A stretch of 64,000 bases of DNA from Puccinia triticina (Eukaryota; Basidiomycota; Pucciniomycetes; Pucciniales; Pucciniaceae), in contig NC_070566.1 in the NCBI RefSeq assembly GCF_026914185.1, positions 2,356,001 to 2,420,000 of the forward strand. Reading direction: 5' to 3'. The notes below the pieces were generated by a model that was not told the origin of the DNA, searched no databases, and was given only the letters and a program-made list of their open reading frames with translations. Below, one piece after another: positions 33,310-43,696 of this stretch (its first letter is position 1; every line of letters starts with the position of its first letter). A program made the position numbers and the translations under genes.

Positions 33310-33990
33310 CTACCACCCTCCAACACCCTCTATCACGTGGGTCATCGCATATCAATGGCCAGGATCCCTTGCTAACACCTCTGATTGATCCAGGGGAGTA
33401 AATCTCAGCTCTTCAGATTATGGCGCATGGTTGATCATCAAACTGATTCCAATTTGGTACCGTAAGCTTTCCTGTCCCACCTATTTGATGCATGGTTAAT
33501 GGTGCAAGCAGCCAAACAAGCCAGGAAGATTATGGAGCAGCCGCAGTACAAAAACATTATCCTGAACAAGCAATTTCCTGGCCCGTCCGTGCAATCTGAC
33601 GCCGAATGGCTTGTGAGCGTTAAAAACTGCGTTAGAACTGAATGTGAGTCTCTGCGGGCCCATAACATGTCCAACCTGTTGCTGGTACTAAGTTCTTTTT
33701 TTCTCACAAGCCTACAGATCACCCTCTGGATACTTGCGCCTTGATGCCTGAGGACCGTGCAGGTGTTGTTGACCCTCAACTCAAAGTTTACGGTACAGAA
33801 AATTTGAGAGTTGTAGATGCCAGTCAATGTGAAATCACTGCTCACGTTCTGCGTTTGAAATGTCATTCTAACTTTATTTTGTATCTCGAAATGACAGTGT
33901 TATTCCAATTCAGATTGGAGCTCACCCAGCGCTTACAATTTACGCAATTGCAGAAAAAGCAGCCGAGTTGATCTTAAACCCCACCACGTG
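33310..33990 (+). pseudogene. Captured fragment: C-terminal domain of a GMC oxidoreductase
   Basis: Pieces follow GMC_oxred_C order: LQHPLSRGSSHI with PLLTPLIDPG (33318-33400), AAKQARKIMEQPQYKNII (33510-33565), DHPLDTCALMP and GVVDPQLKVYGTENLRVVDA (33717-33825), then VIPIQIGAHPALTIYAIAEK (33898-33955). The histidines of DHPLDT and GAHPA correspond to the family's catalytic His pair region. GT-AG-like gaps separate the pieces, so introns were kept. These enzymes are FAD-dependent alcohol or aldose oxidases; this piece lacks the FAD-binding half and cannot work. It lies between two Furry-like parts, implying a second capture or an inner insertion. Confidence 0.8.
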
Positions 33991-34011
33991 AGCTTCGCCG
34001 ATCTATTGCGC

Positions 34012-34099
34012 TTTTTAAATAAGGACTCATCCATTATGTACTTTTAAATAAGGACTCATCCATTATGTACTTTTAAATAATGACTTATTCATTATATTC
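34012..34099 (+). repeat. 29-bp tandem repeat, about three copies
   Basis: ttttaaataaggactcatcc...atgtac repeated three times, the last diverged (ataatgacttattc). Confidence 0.85.
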
Positions 34100-34261
34100 T
34101 TCCTATTTTTCTTATTCCTACCTACAGCAAACCTCTCCTCCCAAACCTTCTGCAATAACAATGTGCGCTTGAATGTTTTGATTCACGCGCTGTAAACTCG
34201 AATTTCTGTCATATTTATTTTACTTACTTTGTTGTAGCAGATGTATTAGCAATGCTGTTTA

Positions 34262-35222
34262 TGGATTCTTCCACTCCTGCTGCTGCTGCTCAGTCTCACA
34301 TCTGCCTGGAAAAGCAACCCAGGGTCACCAGCGGCAACTCCCTCAATCTTCGCCGGGTCACGGCTGTCCTCTCCGAGCGCAAACACGTAAGCTGGCTGAT
34401 CATATCTGTCGCCCTCAGATCTAATCCTTCTCTCCTGGCAGCTGGCGCTGGTCTACATCCTATGTCGCGCCTTGATCTCCGTCGTCCAAGTGGTCACCCG
34501 GGAAGCACTAGGAGAAGACCTTGGCACCCGTCTGGAAGAGATCATCTTCAACTCAATCAAGAATGCCGATCCGTAGGTTGAGTCGTTGCTTGTCCATCTG
34601 CCCTGTCTCACATTCCTCACCGGCAACGGTTTTTTGTATACAGGCACGTTACCGCCAGGACGCCCAACAAACAGGCCAACATGAACATGTTCGCCTATCT
34701 CCTTGGAGCCTTGTCCAACATCAGGTAAGCAGCCATCTCACTCATTCACAAAAAGTCTTATTCACCATGCCTGCCATACCCCACAGATTCACGAGCGTCA
34801 GCAACTGTTTTGCTGCCGAAATGGACGCAATGAACTGGGTCGCCCATCTTTGCGACCAGAAGGACGGCGAAGCCAGATTGGGATACCTGGTCCGAGGCGT
34901 CCAGTTTCTCAAGCTGAAGGTCTACCCACTCGAGGCATTCAAGGACACCGCCGACTTCATTGCAACCTTTTCCACCCTCTTTGAGTCTTCCAGAGGCTCA
35001 TCAGTCAAGACCGCCATGGCCAAAACCCTTGGCCCCTTGCTTGCTCAAGTCGTCCAATCGGCCACCGCCGAAGTCAACCACCCGGTTTGGGGCAAGGCAA
35101 TCAAACTCATCCTCAGCAAGTCGCACTCCATGTCCGATAAACCCTTGAAATCCAGATACTGGAACTCCACCGTCCCACTGATGTGTGCAGCCGTCGGCGC
35201 CGCCCCGCAAGAGCTCCTACAA
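34262..35222 (+). pseudogene. Captured fragment: Furry/Mor2/Tao3-like N-terminal domain, introns retained
   Basis: Four exon pieces join with proper GT-AG introns: ...RRVTAVLSERKH (to 34387); LALVYILCRALISVV through FNSIKNADP (34442-34575); HVTARTPNKQANMNMFAYLL (34646-34723); then FTSVSNCFAAEMDAMNWV to about 35222, with YLVRGVQFLKLKVYPLEAF, TATAEVNHPVWGKAIKLI and SRYWNSTVPLMCAAV. These are landmarks of the MOR2-PAG1 N-terminal domain of Furry-like scaffolds, which help NDR/LATS-type kinases control polarity and morphogenesis. The real gene is several thousand residues long; only this block is here. Kept introns mean a DNA-level copy, not a retrocopy. Confidence 0.82.
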
Positions 35223-35477
35223 CCCAAAGTTTGCCCCCCGTCTCCACCAAAATTTTGGAACCCACGGGGTTGCGCGTATAAATACACACGTTTATCACGT
35301 ATAACGCAGCAGCCAAACAGGGCCCAAAAAATTTAGTGAATTGTGATAAATATTAATTTGAATATTTTGGAACTTCTTAAGTTGCTTCCTTCACCCGCGG
35401 TGTGTGAAGTGTTTGAAAACTGCGTGCACTGCAGAGTGCACAAACAACTATTTGCAGTGCGCAAAGTAAGCCCTTAA

Positions 35478-35735
35478 GAGCATCTCCAACGGTCCAGGTG
35501 GATTGGCTTGCCTTTAGCAGCCTGCAAGCGGATGTCCCAAGCTGTCACTAATGTGTCACAGCAGTCTGTATTACGGACTGTTGATTCAGGCTGGGGTGGA
35601 TCCCACACTGCCAGTACAGGCCCAAGCTGCCAAAGGAAGCAGCTGAGGGCAGCTTTGATGAGCAGCTCCGCTGGAACCTTCAGTCCGCCAAAGTCGGACT
35701 CAGACCGCGCAACAGCGGCTCCATTGGAGATGCTC
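35478..35735. mobile_element. PIF/Harbinger-type MITE, 258 bp
   Basis: Ends GAGCATCTCCAACGG and CCATTGGAGATGCTC (inverted), flanked by TAA (35475-35477, 35736-35738), the classical Harbinger target. It lies inside the Helitron. Confidence 0.9.
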
Positions 35736-35826
35736 TAAAAAATAACACTTCAAGAAAAACACAGACTAGGGGTACAATTGAGAGTGGATTCAAACCCTAC
35801 AGCGGTGCAGCCACCTTAGCCTCTAG

Positions 35827-36483
35827 TTTTCTCCAAAACAGAGGAAGAACATTTGATTCATCTGAAGCTCATATTGTCCAAACTTCGTGAATATTCTCTT
35901 AAAGCTTCGCTCAAGAAATGCCAGTTTTTCCAATCAGAGGTACAATTCTTAGGATTCATCGTTACTTCTGAAGGTCTTCGTATGGAACCAAAGAAGTTAG
36001 ATACAATTTTAAAGTGGCCCGTACCGGAAACCCTTTGAGGTTTACGATGTTTTCTGGGTTTCTGCAACTTTTATCAAAGATTTATTCCACGTTTTTCAGA
36101 TATAGCAGGTTCGCTTACCCAGTTGACTAAGGAGTCTGTCTTCCGAGCGGATTCAATGAGGCAGCCAGCACCAGCAGCAGCTTTCAAGGCCTTATTGTCA
36201 GCATTTTCTACAGCACCATTACTTTCTCACTTTTCCTTTTCAGCAGATAGGATTGTGCACGTGGACAGTTCAGGGTTTGCAATTGCGGGAGTTCTTAGTC
36301 AACCAGACCATTTAGGAAAGCTACATCCAGTCAGTTTCTTTTTGCGAAAGCTAACAGAACAAGAACAAAAGTGGTCTATATATGATCTGGGATTGTTAGC
36401 AGTTGTTTCAGCGTTTGAGGAATGGAGAGCATGGCTCGCCGGCACGTCGAAACCAGTTTTGGTGTTTTCCAATCATGCTAACC
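35827..36483 (+). pseudogene. GYP-B RT C-terminus and start of RNase H
   Basis: Continues after the Helitron with SKTEEEHLIHLKLILSKLRE, QFLGFIVTSEGLRM, a TGA at 36037 where GYP-A has a sense codon, then FCNFYQRFIPRF and RNase H VHVDSSGFAIAGVLSQ with EQKWSIYDLGLLAV. It is cut at VFSNHAN by the hAT element. The RNase H motif reads YDLGLLAV where GYP-A has FDIELLAI, so the catalytic glutamate is lost. Confidence 0.88.
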
Positions 36484-36806
36484 CAGTGTATAGCACGGTG
36501 GTATTTGACGTGTTTTTTGGGTCCGTCGAATACCGATTCGTCGAATATTCGGATATTCGGAGATATTCGAAGCAAAAATTCCAAAAATGACCGAAAACAT
36601 CAAAAAAAGACATTTGAGGTGTCTTGATTTATTTCTGTAGATCAATAATATAATTTTCACTTCAGATAGTCATTTATTTTATTGAAGACATATTTTATTT
36701 CAATTTGGCGTGTATTATATTCAATTTAGCGTGTATTGTATGTATAGCGTGTATTTTATGTATTCTTCTGAGATAAAAAGGTGAAAAAAACATAACAAAA
36801 TGGGAA

Positions 36807-39446
36807 TTACTTGTCAATTTTAATGGCATTATATGACTTATCAACTAGATTGCCTCGGAGCCAAGATCTCATACACATATTAGACTCAACTGAGTCACCT
36901 GAGAGACAAACTCTTTTTAGACTAACAAGATTACCTGATTGAGAGAAAACACGTTTGCTTGGTGCTGAACTGGCTGGAATCGCAAGGTAGTCCTTCGCAA
37001 TCATCGAGAGCGTTGGAAGTACACATTGATTTTCCTTCCACCAGTCAATGATGTCTTTCTCAAGCGGTGGTTCAGGCATCTGCAGGTAGGTTGATATTTT
37101 GTTGTTCTGAGACGTCTTTGATAGCTTCTTGTATTTCTGTAATGGGTGGAATTGGAGTTTTTCCTTTGTCTTCTCGGAAACCGATACGGAAGCTGCATCC
37201 GTTTTTGTTTATGCTTGACCAAAACCTTCGCCGAGTAATCTTCAAAAGCTGCTTGTAAAACCTTCATCGCATCATCTTTGAACTGGATCTGAGTCTCGCC
37301 ATCTGTATCATCGTTGTTGTTTTCGGCTTTGGAGGTTGGGTGTTCGAAGAGAGCAAGCTTGAAGCGCGGATCCAAAACGACCGCAAGTATAGAGTGTTGG
37401 GAGTGGACCATGTAGTAGCCTTCAAGCTTGTCAATAGCAGATTGAGCTGCTTCAATCTTGACTGATCTCAAAGGCCGGCGGGATTTGGTGAACTTCTTGA
37501 TGGTTTCATTGCAGTGGTCCATCAGCGCCTTGTACCACGGTATGACAATCGTTAGCGTTGCATAGAATTCGCCTTGGGTGTCAATTATAGATGCCTGCTG
37601 GAACTTCTCCAAGAAGGCATGAATCCACTCATAAAGGTTCCAATCATCGTCTTGGATCGCTTCCTGTTACATAGGAGACATATTATATTAGCATCTGACC
37701 CAAAAAATACCCAAGAAGTCCAAGAAGAACACTGACAATCTCACGAGTTTTCTTATCATTAACCGCACGCACAGCATCAATAACTTGGGATTTTCCAGCT
37801 TGGGTTTTTGCCTTCTTCTTTGATTTAGATTTTGACTTTTTTCCCTTTTGATTACCTCAATTAGTTTTCTGGTATGAGGAAATGAGGTCGTCGATTGCAG
37901 GTCTTTGAACAAGGTCTAGATCGAGCATGTTGAAGGTTGAATTCCAGCGGGTGGTGTTGTTGATGATTGGCTTTGAAGCTTTAACATCGTTATCCTTGCA
38001 CAGGCCCTGGAATGTGCTATAGACTTGATCGGACTGTCGGATATGTAAAACAACTGCCCGAAGTTTTGTTAATGATGCCTCAACAACTCCGAGGACTTCA
38101 TTTGCGGCTAGGTTTAGAATATGTGCAAAGCATCGGATGTGAGCTTCTGGAGACATCAGGAGTTTTGAGTCAAGCGCAGTCTGGATGAATTTGTCGTTGT
38201 TTGAAGCATTGTCCAAAGTGATCGATACAATTTGCTTTCCGAGGTACGAGAGATCTGCTGCAACGGTGGACACAGCTTCATCCTTGTCACTAGATCGTGT
38301 TTTGTGGTCATTGGTATTGGATTCAGATGAGGTAGCTTTTTCATCAGATGTCTCATCAAGTTCAATCACTTTCCTTTTTTTTGCAGTCGAGCCATCAAGT
38401 TCCTGATTGCAAAAAAATTCTTTGAAGATCTGGAGTAATTTGTCATGGATGTTGGTGCCAGTGTGCTTTTCTCGGAAGGGTTTGAAGCCGATTGTTGCTG
38501 AAGTAGGCTTCCAATCCTTTGAGATGAAATGACAAGTAAGGGATATATAAGAGGTTCTGGTAGCCAAGGACCAGATGTCGGTCGTGAAAGAGAAGCGCTC
38601 GGATTCATTTTTCAAAAAGCTAAATACTATCGGCTTGCTATTTGCGTAAAGCGCCTTGATTCTCCGAGAGACCGTATGTTTGCCAAGTATTGCAATACCT
38701 GGGTCAAGTCCGTGAATCATCTTGATGAATTGAGGACATTTGACTTTGGCGTAAGGTAGCTGGTCTTTGATGATCCAATTGATAAGATTAGAGTCAAAAT
38801 TCGACTGTCGACACTTGAGCATAATCTTTTGGAGAGGTCCTTTAGCTTTTATCGTTGGCATGGACTGAGAAGCGGCCGGGCTGCCAGAGCTGAGGGGAGT
38901 TTCAATGCCGTTTTCGGCATTTTTGGAAGCTTTAAGGGCAAGTTTCCATTCACCGGGGTGCTTACAAGCCATGTGGTTCAAAAAATTTGTCTTCGTCGTC
39001 TTGTTTGAAATGAGCACATCACCACAATCCTCAATCAAGCAGGTACGTTTTCCACTTGAATCGCAAGGACCAAAAAATGTGATCGCTGTCTCTGATTGGT
39101 TTACGCCGATCAATTTGCGTCTCTTGAGTTGGACACCGGGGTGCTTACAAGCCACGTGGTTCACAAAATTTGTCTTTGTCGTCTTGTTTGAAATGAGCAC
39201 ATCACCACAATCCTCAATCAAGCAGGTACGTTTTCCACTTGAATCGCAAGGACCAAAAAATGTGATCGCTGTCTCTGATTGGTTTACGCCGATTGATTTG
39301 CGTCTCTTGAGTTGGACTTCTGGTGATGACGATGGAATGGATTGCGAAGCAGGAGTTGGATTATCATTTGGCTTAGCGGTAGGAATCGGATCTTTGTCAT
39401 TCACCATGATTTCAGATTCTGCTGGTGTGATTTGTAAACAAAGCAT
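36807..39446 (-). pseudogene. hAT transposase with duplicated BED finger
   Basis: Read on the minus strand from 39446. Two BED-type fingers (C-x4-C ... H-x4-H in CLIEDC...NHVACKH) come first. The hAT catalytic core follows: FTTDIWSL (first D), ITLDNASNN (second D), IRCFAHILNL (C/H motif). Then comes TGA at about 37862 (aat tga ggt), a likely intron ending ...tgtaacag at about 37666, and the insertion-domain continuation WNLYEWIHAFLEKF. A frame change near 37190 precedes the C-terminal dimerisation domain (36807-37079: YLAIPASSAPSKRVFSQSG). One TGA and one frameshift make it a pseudogene, but the protein is otherwise whole. Confidence 0.9.
38961..39326 (-). repeat. 183-bp in-frame tandem duplication of the BED zinc finger
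   Basis: The segment beginning cttacaagcca occurs at 38961 and 39144, offset 183 bp (61 codons), with only a handful of differences. It doubles the DNA-binding finger without changing frame. Confidence 0.95.
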
Positions 39447-39841
39447 GATGGTTTTTTTCAGTCACTCTCATTGATTGGAAGATATTAGAAATAATTCTAT
39501 ACTTACCTTCCCCTAGTGGGAAGGAACCAATGTTGGTCAACGATCGTTGATTGCGGTCCTGGTCCCGGTGTTCTGTCACTGTGAAGTGGCGGTGGTATGA
39601 TGCCGAGGATATATGATATCTGCAGCCCCGGTTCCGGGTTGTGTATTAGACCCCGGGGCCTATAGAGGGCACATTGAAGCTCCTCCGGGGCCCAAATGGC
39701 CCCGGGTGGCAATTTGAGAAAATATTCGATTTTCTTCAAATATTCGAGCAAAAATATGACCTGCCATTATTCGAATCGAATCGAATACAAATACAAATAC
39801 TCAAATCGATTCGATTCAAAGTGCTATGCACTGTGCTAACC

Positions 39842-41418
39842 TCAAATATTTCATTACCGCTGTTTCATTATCGCCAAAGCAGGCACTTTGGGCAGGATTT
39901 TTAGATTCTTTCAATTTTAAATTGATCCACTGCTCTGGAACATCAAACCCAGCTGATGCCCCAAGTCGACGGGCAGATTTTGATGAACAAGAACCATCTT
40001 CTTTTCCTAATTCTCTGGCAGCAAAATTTGAAATTAATACGGTGGAAATACAGGCTCATGCAATTTCGGATCATGATATTTATTTTCAACCTGTTTCTAA
40101 TAAATTTCGGGAAGCTTTGGTAGATTCTTATTCTTCCATTAGCCCAGAAGAAAAGGAAGATTATTATTTTGACGGCACCTTATATTGGTTCCGGCACCGT
40201 ATATTTGTTCCCCCCCCTCTTCAGCAAGCCGTGATCAAGGCATATCATGAAAGCCCACTCGTCAGACATCCGGGGATTGCAAGAACCCTTTCGCTATTAC
40301 TTCAAACTTTTGATTGGCCAAGTATCCGAAAGGATGTTATTACCTTTGTATCTACCTGTGATTCCTGTCAAAGAGTCAGATTCTCTCAACAGGCGCCATT
40401 AGGGACATTACAGGCTTTCCCTATTCTGTCTTGCCCTTGGAGCGTGATAGGAATGGATTTTGTGGTCAAACTTCCTATATCAAATGGATTTGATTCAATA
40501 TTGGTAGTCATTGATCATCTCAGTAAAGCCACTCATTTTATCCCTTGTCGAGAAGCAATGACTGCGAAGGAGTTAGCAAAATTATTTTGTAGAGAAGTTT
40601 TTTGACTTCATGGTTTACCGGACCAAATATTTTTGGATAGAGGTACAACGTTCACCAGCGAGTTTTGGCAAGCGTTCATGAAATCTCTTAAGATTGAATC
40701 AGCCACCTCCACTGCTTACCATCCTCAAACGGACGGTCAAACAGAAAGGATGAATCAAATCCTTGAGGATTATTTACAACACTTTGTTAATTATAATCAA
40801 ACTGATTGGTCCAAAAGGTTAGACATGGCTGAATTTGCTATCAACAATCTTCACTCCACTTCTTCGGGTGTTTCCCCATTTTTCTTTGTTCATGGTTACC
40901 ATCCCCGTTTTAATACGGTCACTACGGCTTCTAGTAGGTCTCCGGTTAATAAGGTAATTCAAGATCAAGCGTCAACTGCTTTGCAAGAAGCCAAAGAAAA
41001 GCAGGTGTTATATTATAACAGGCATAGAAGGGAGTCTCCAATATATGAGCCAGGAGATCTAGTCTTATTATCTAGGCGTTTCATCCAAACACGACAACCT
41101 AATTCAAAATTAGATTTTAGGCACTTGGGACCATTTACGGTAGTAAAGATGATCGGAGAACAAGCAGTTCAATTGGACATTGCAGCTTATTATCCAAAAC
41201 TCCATCCAGTGTTCAACGTTTCCCTTTTGACTCCATACAAAGACCCGGCGACTCACCCTCTACGCGCTAATGACACTTTCCAACCAGGCAATCATTTAGC
41301 AACACCCTTGAAAATTGATTGGAATTTTTTTGGCAAAGTTTTGGATTACAGGTCTTGGAGAAAGGGTTTGGACGAATATCTTATCCGTTGGAGAAATGCC
41401 ACTCCGGCTCACAATTGA
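39842..41418 (+). pseudogene. GYP-B RNase H end, integrase and chromodomain-like tail
   Basis: Resumes with SLSPKQALWAGFLDSF. The HHCC finger is at YHESPLVRHPG...TCDSCQRVR (40240-40380). D, D, E are intact in IGMDFVVKLP, FLDRGTTF and QTERMNQ (40450-40755). TGA at 40603 replaces the arginine of GYP-A FRLHGLP. The tail (VLDYRSWRKGLDEYLIRW) is chromodomain-like and ends at TGA 41416, where GYP-A continues NDTWVAEEHLP. Confidence 0.9.
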
Positions 41419-41531
41419 TGGTTACATCTCCGTGATATACCTCAGTCATTGCACAATACCCTTATTTCTTTTCATCAAGCTTTCAAAACACCTATCCCGT
41501 TACTACTTACAAGTAAGAGGTAGGGGATATT

Positions 41532-42010
41532 TGTAAGAATTGAGTGTACGTAAATGGAAATTAGTCATATTACATAGGTATTACCTTGGAGGTAATCAGA
41601 CAGATACGTGGATAGCTGACAGATGATTAGACTAATAAGGTTAAGATTGATACCAAACAGGAATATGACGTTGGTACAATAATGAATTCAGGAGGAAAAT
41701 CTTATTACCTAGGATCAAAAAGGATCAGGCCCGGATTTCCTTTGCTATCTGATCTTTGTATTCGCTACCGTTATCCTTCTCTGTTCTGTCTATAAAAGGT
41801 ACCATGCGCGCATCAGATTGTATTTTTCTTTTCTTTTCTCTATCACAATATTTTGTTTTCTTTATTGCCTTTAAACTTTCAAATAAATCAAACATTTAAC
41901 CTTATATATGCAATCAGTGTCTCGTGAGAATTTGCCTTAGTTATTGTTAGCTTGTCTGTGATATTCTGAAACGTTCTGTTTCAGGCACGTGTAGTACTCT
42001 AGTCATTACA
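41532..42010 (+). repeat. GYP-B 3' LTR
   Basis: TGTAAGAATTGAG...GTCATTACA, 479 bp, preceded by a purine tract (aagtaagaggtagggg) and followed by GAACA. Confidence 0.95.
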
Positions 42011-42080
42011 GAACACCACAAGTGATTGAGCACGTAACTTAAACCCCAAGTTCAATAAATTCACCAATAATTTCAAATTA

Positions 42081-42496
42081 TGTATTGTCTTTTCCGAGAA
42101 GGTTGGACCTTTTCCAATTTTTTTTTTTTGGTGTATGGGTTTATTTTTGATTCTGAGATTAACTTTTGGCTGGAGTATCCCACAGCCCTCTTGTCCTTTA
42201 CAGGTTGTGTAACGGTCTGGTGCTTGGTTGGCCCCTCCGTTCGGGCAGAATGCGCCATGGTCGGAGGGGTCGCAACAAGCAGCTCTGGTTCCAAATATGA
42301 GCTCAGTTTTTCCTGAGGTCTACTCCAAGACCATCTTCTCAAGGATGATAGCTCTGGGTTTCAATTTAGCCTTGGGCTGTATCTGACACCTGTCAAATGA
42401 AAACTCCGAGTATATATGAAAGATATGTGATTTGCAAAGGATTTTCGAAAACATTTTTTTTAAAATCTGTCCAAGCTTCTTGGAAAAGACAATACA
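42081..42496. mobile_element. MITE, 416 bp, in the distal upstream region of the copy-2 gene
   Basis: Inverted ends TGTATTGTCTTTTCCGAGAAG and, reversed, TGTATTGTCTTTTCCAAGAAG. The duplicated flank of copy 1 continues on both sides (ttattggt inside, ctctttgagcg outside), marking this as an insertion. Its target duplication is not clear. Confidence 0.78.
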
Positions 42497-42540
42497 CAGT
42501 CGTCGCTCAAAGACTGTCCTCCGAGAGGCTTAGATAAGCT

Positions 42541-42841
42541 AGGTTGGTAAGTAACATCCAGCTAGTCAATCTTACCACCAAGTGTTTGCGCCTGGTTCTC
42601 ACAACATGTTACATGTACAGCGGGGGAGACGCCACTACGCTACGTGTAAGGTTGTTTCACCAGGCTCAGAGAGTAAAACAAATAGGATTGCATGGACATA
42701 AAGGGGCGAAAGGAAGGGACGGGTGAAAGGGGCAACACCATTGGAGTCCAGTGGTGATCCGTCTGGGGAGCACGGGGGAACAATTGGATTTTCGTGAGGT
42801 GACGACCATCATGATTAGCGGGATCTGTGTGAACCATCAAT
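42541..42841. other. Spacer and 3' UTR of RPL19
   Basis: No gene seen. The part next to 42842 is presumably 3' UTR of the ribosomal gene. Confidence 0.5.
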
Positions 42842-43696
42842 CTATTGCTTTTCTTCAGACTGGTGTTCTACGGCTACAATTGCTGCTCGCTTCTCCTCGA
42901 CTCGGATCGCTCTACGTTCACGGGCAGCCTTGTTCTTCACTCGTCGGGCTTCCATCTGCTCAGCCAAATCCTTCTCTCTTGTCTTCTCGGCCTTGGCCTA
43001 GAGTATGATTCAAAGAGTATAAAGAAAAGTCAGTATCAGGAGCATCCTGACCAAGTGTGCGGTCGGACATTACCTTGTGGATGTAGTCCATCAAGACTCG
43101 CTTGTTTTTGAAGACGTTACCCTTGGCTTTCATGTACAAAGCATGGTACCTGTTGTGATCAAGGCGTGAGTGCGGCGAGCGAGGGGTACGCAAATAGCTC
43201 GTTGAGGGGACATCAGACTCACAGATGTCTGTCGATCTTACCAGCCTCACGGTATTTCCTCAGCAACCGACGTAGGACACGTTGTCGTCGCATCCAGAGC
43301 ACCTTGGTGGGCATACGGGCTTCGGCGGTACCTTTTCTCTTACCAGGACCGGTGTGACGTCCCTTGGCCTTAGCAGCGTGCATGGCACGTGTGCGTGCAC
43401 GGGAATGAATGGTGATGGAACGCTTGAGGATGAATCCATCCTTGTAGAGCTTGCGGATCGTCTGACGTGAGTTGGCGTTACCGATCTCAGCGAGTTGAGT
43501 GGGGTCGAATTGGATCTGAGAGGGAATCGGCCAGGAGTGCAGGATGAGAGATAAGTCGATGATCAGTTTCAAGTCCTCTTGCGATCAACAGGATGGAGGG
43601 ACTGGAGGCCAATCGAGACAGAGCAGAGACCTTGTTCTTCCCGACGCCCAAGACCGAGGCGGCGAGCCGCTTTTGAGAACGCAAGTTGGATGACAT
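42842..43696 (-). CDS. RPL19: 60S ribosomal protein L19 (eL19)
   Basis: Four exons on the minus strand: 43631-43696, 43223-43515, 43074-43149 and 42842-42997; total 591 bp, 196 residues, the usual eL19 length. Introns of 115, 73 and 76 bp all have GT...AG. Exon 1 begins [20 protein letters not shown]. Exon 2 has [23 protein letters not shown] and [15 protein letters not shown]. Exon 3 has [20 protein letters not shown]. Exon 4 is the charged C-terminal helix ([16 protein letters not shown]...). eL19 binds 28S rRNA in the large subunit and forms an intersubunit bridge. The start is the only ATG giving the conserved N-terminus. It looks intact and is divergent from RPS18, which suggests shared ribosomal-gene control. 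Confidence 0.96.

Larger units (their letters stand above)
31713..35826 (+). mobile_element. Probable non-autonomous Helitron carrying host gene fragments
   Basis: The insert starts TC (31713-31714), ends CTAG (35823-35826), and sits exactly between an A (31712) and a T (35827) with no target duplication: the Helitron rule 5'-TC...CTRR-3' into A^T. Removing it restores the RT reading ILIFSKTEE, matching GYP-A ILIFSRTEE. A weak hairpin (GGTG-cagc-CACC) lies just upstream of CTAG, shorter than classical Helitron hairpins. It holds intron-bearing pieces of two unrelated genes, also typical of Helitrons. No Rep/helicase is encoded. Confidence 0.75.
36484..39833 (-). mobile_element. hAT DNA transposon, 3,350 bp
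   Basis: Exact 8-bp duplication TGCTAACC (36476-36483, 39834-39841) and imperfect terminal inverted repeats CAGTGTATAGCACGG and, reversed, CAGTGCATAGCACTT. Subterminal gattcgaa/ttcgaatattcg words occur at both ends. A transposase gene lies on the minus strand. Removing the element restores the RNase H frame of GYP-B (VFSNHANLKYF). Confidence 0.95.
28534..42010 (+). mobile_element. GYP-B: Ty3/gypsy chromovirus with nested Helitron, hAT and MITE
   Basis: Bounded by an exact 5-bp duplication GAACA (28529-28533, 42011-42015) and two LTRs of one family (28534-29213, 41532-42010). Gag, PR, RT, RNase H, IN and a chromodomain-like end can be followed in one frame but are cut by a Helitron in RT and a hAT in RNase H. 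About ten in-frame stops are present, nearly all TGA. The LTRs outside the inserted MITE differ at only about nine sites plus a 5-bp indel over 474 bp. Confidence 0.95.
24800..42540 (-). repeat. Inverted segmental duplication, copy 2 (split by insertions)
   Basis: The counterpart of 7490-10978 on the other strand. Duplicated sequence is found at about 24800-28135, 28320-28369, 42021-42080 and 42497-42540. The gaps are exactly the MITEs and GYP-B described separately. The match continues across each gap in the same order as in copy 1, showing the gaps are later insertions. Confidence 0.78.

Noticed and set aside
35764..35820. tRNA-derived SINE on the minus strand (ggtttgaatcc resembles a B box)
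   Set aside because: No convincing A box or tRNA fold, and the sequence lies at the 3' terminus of the probable Helitron.
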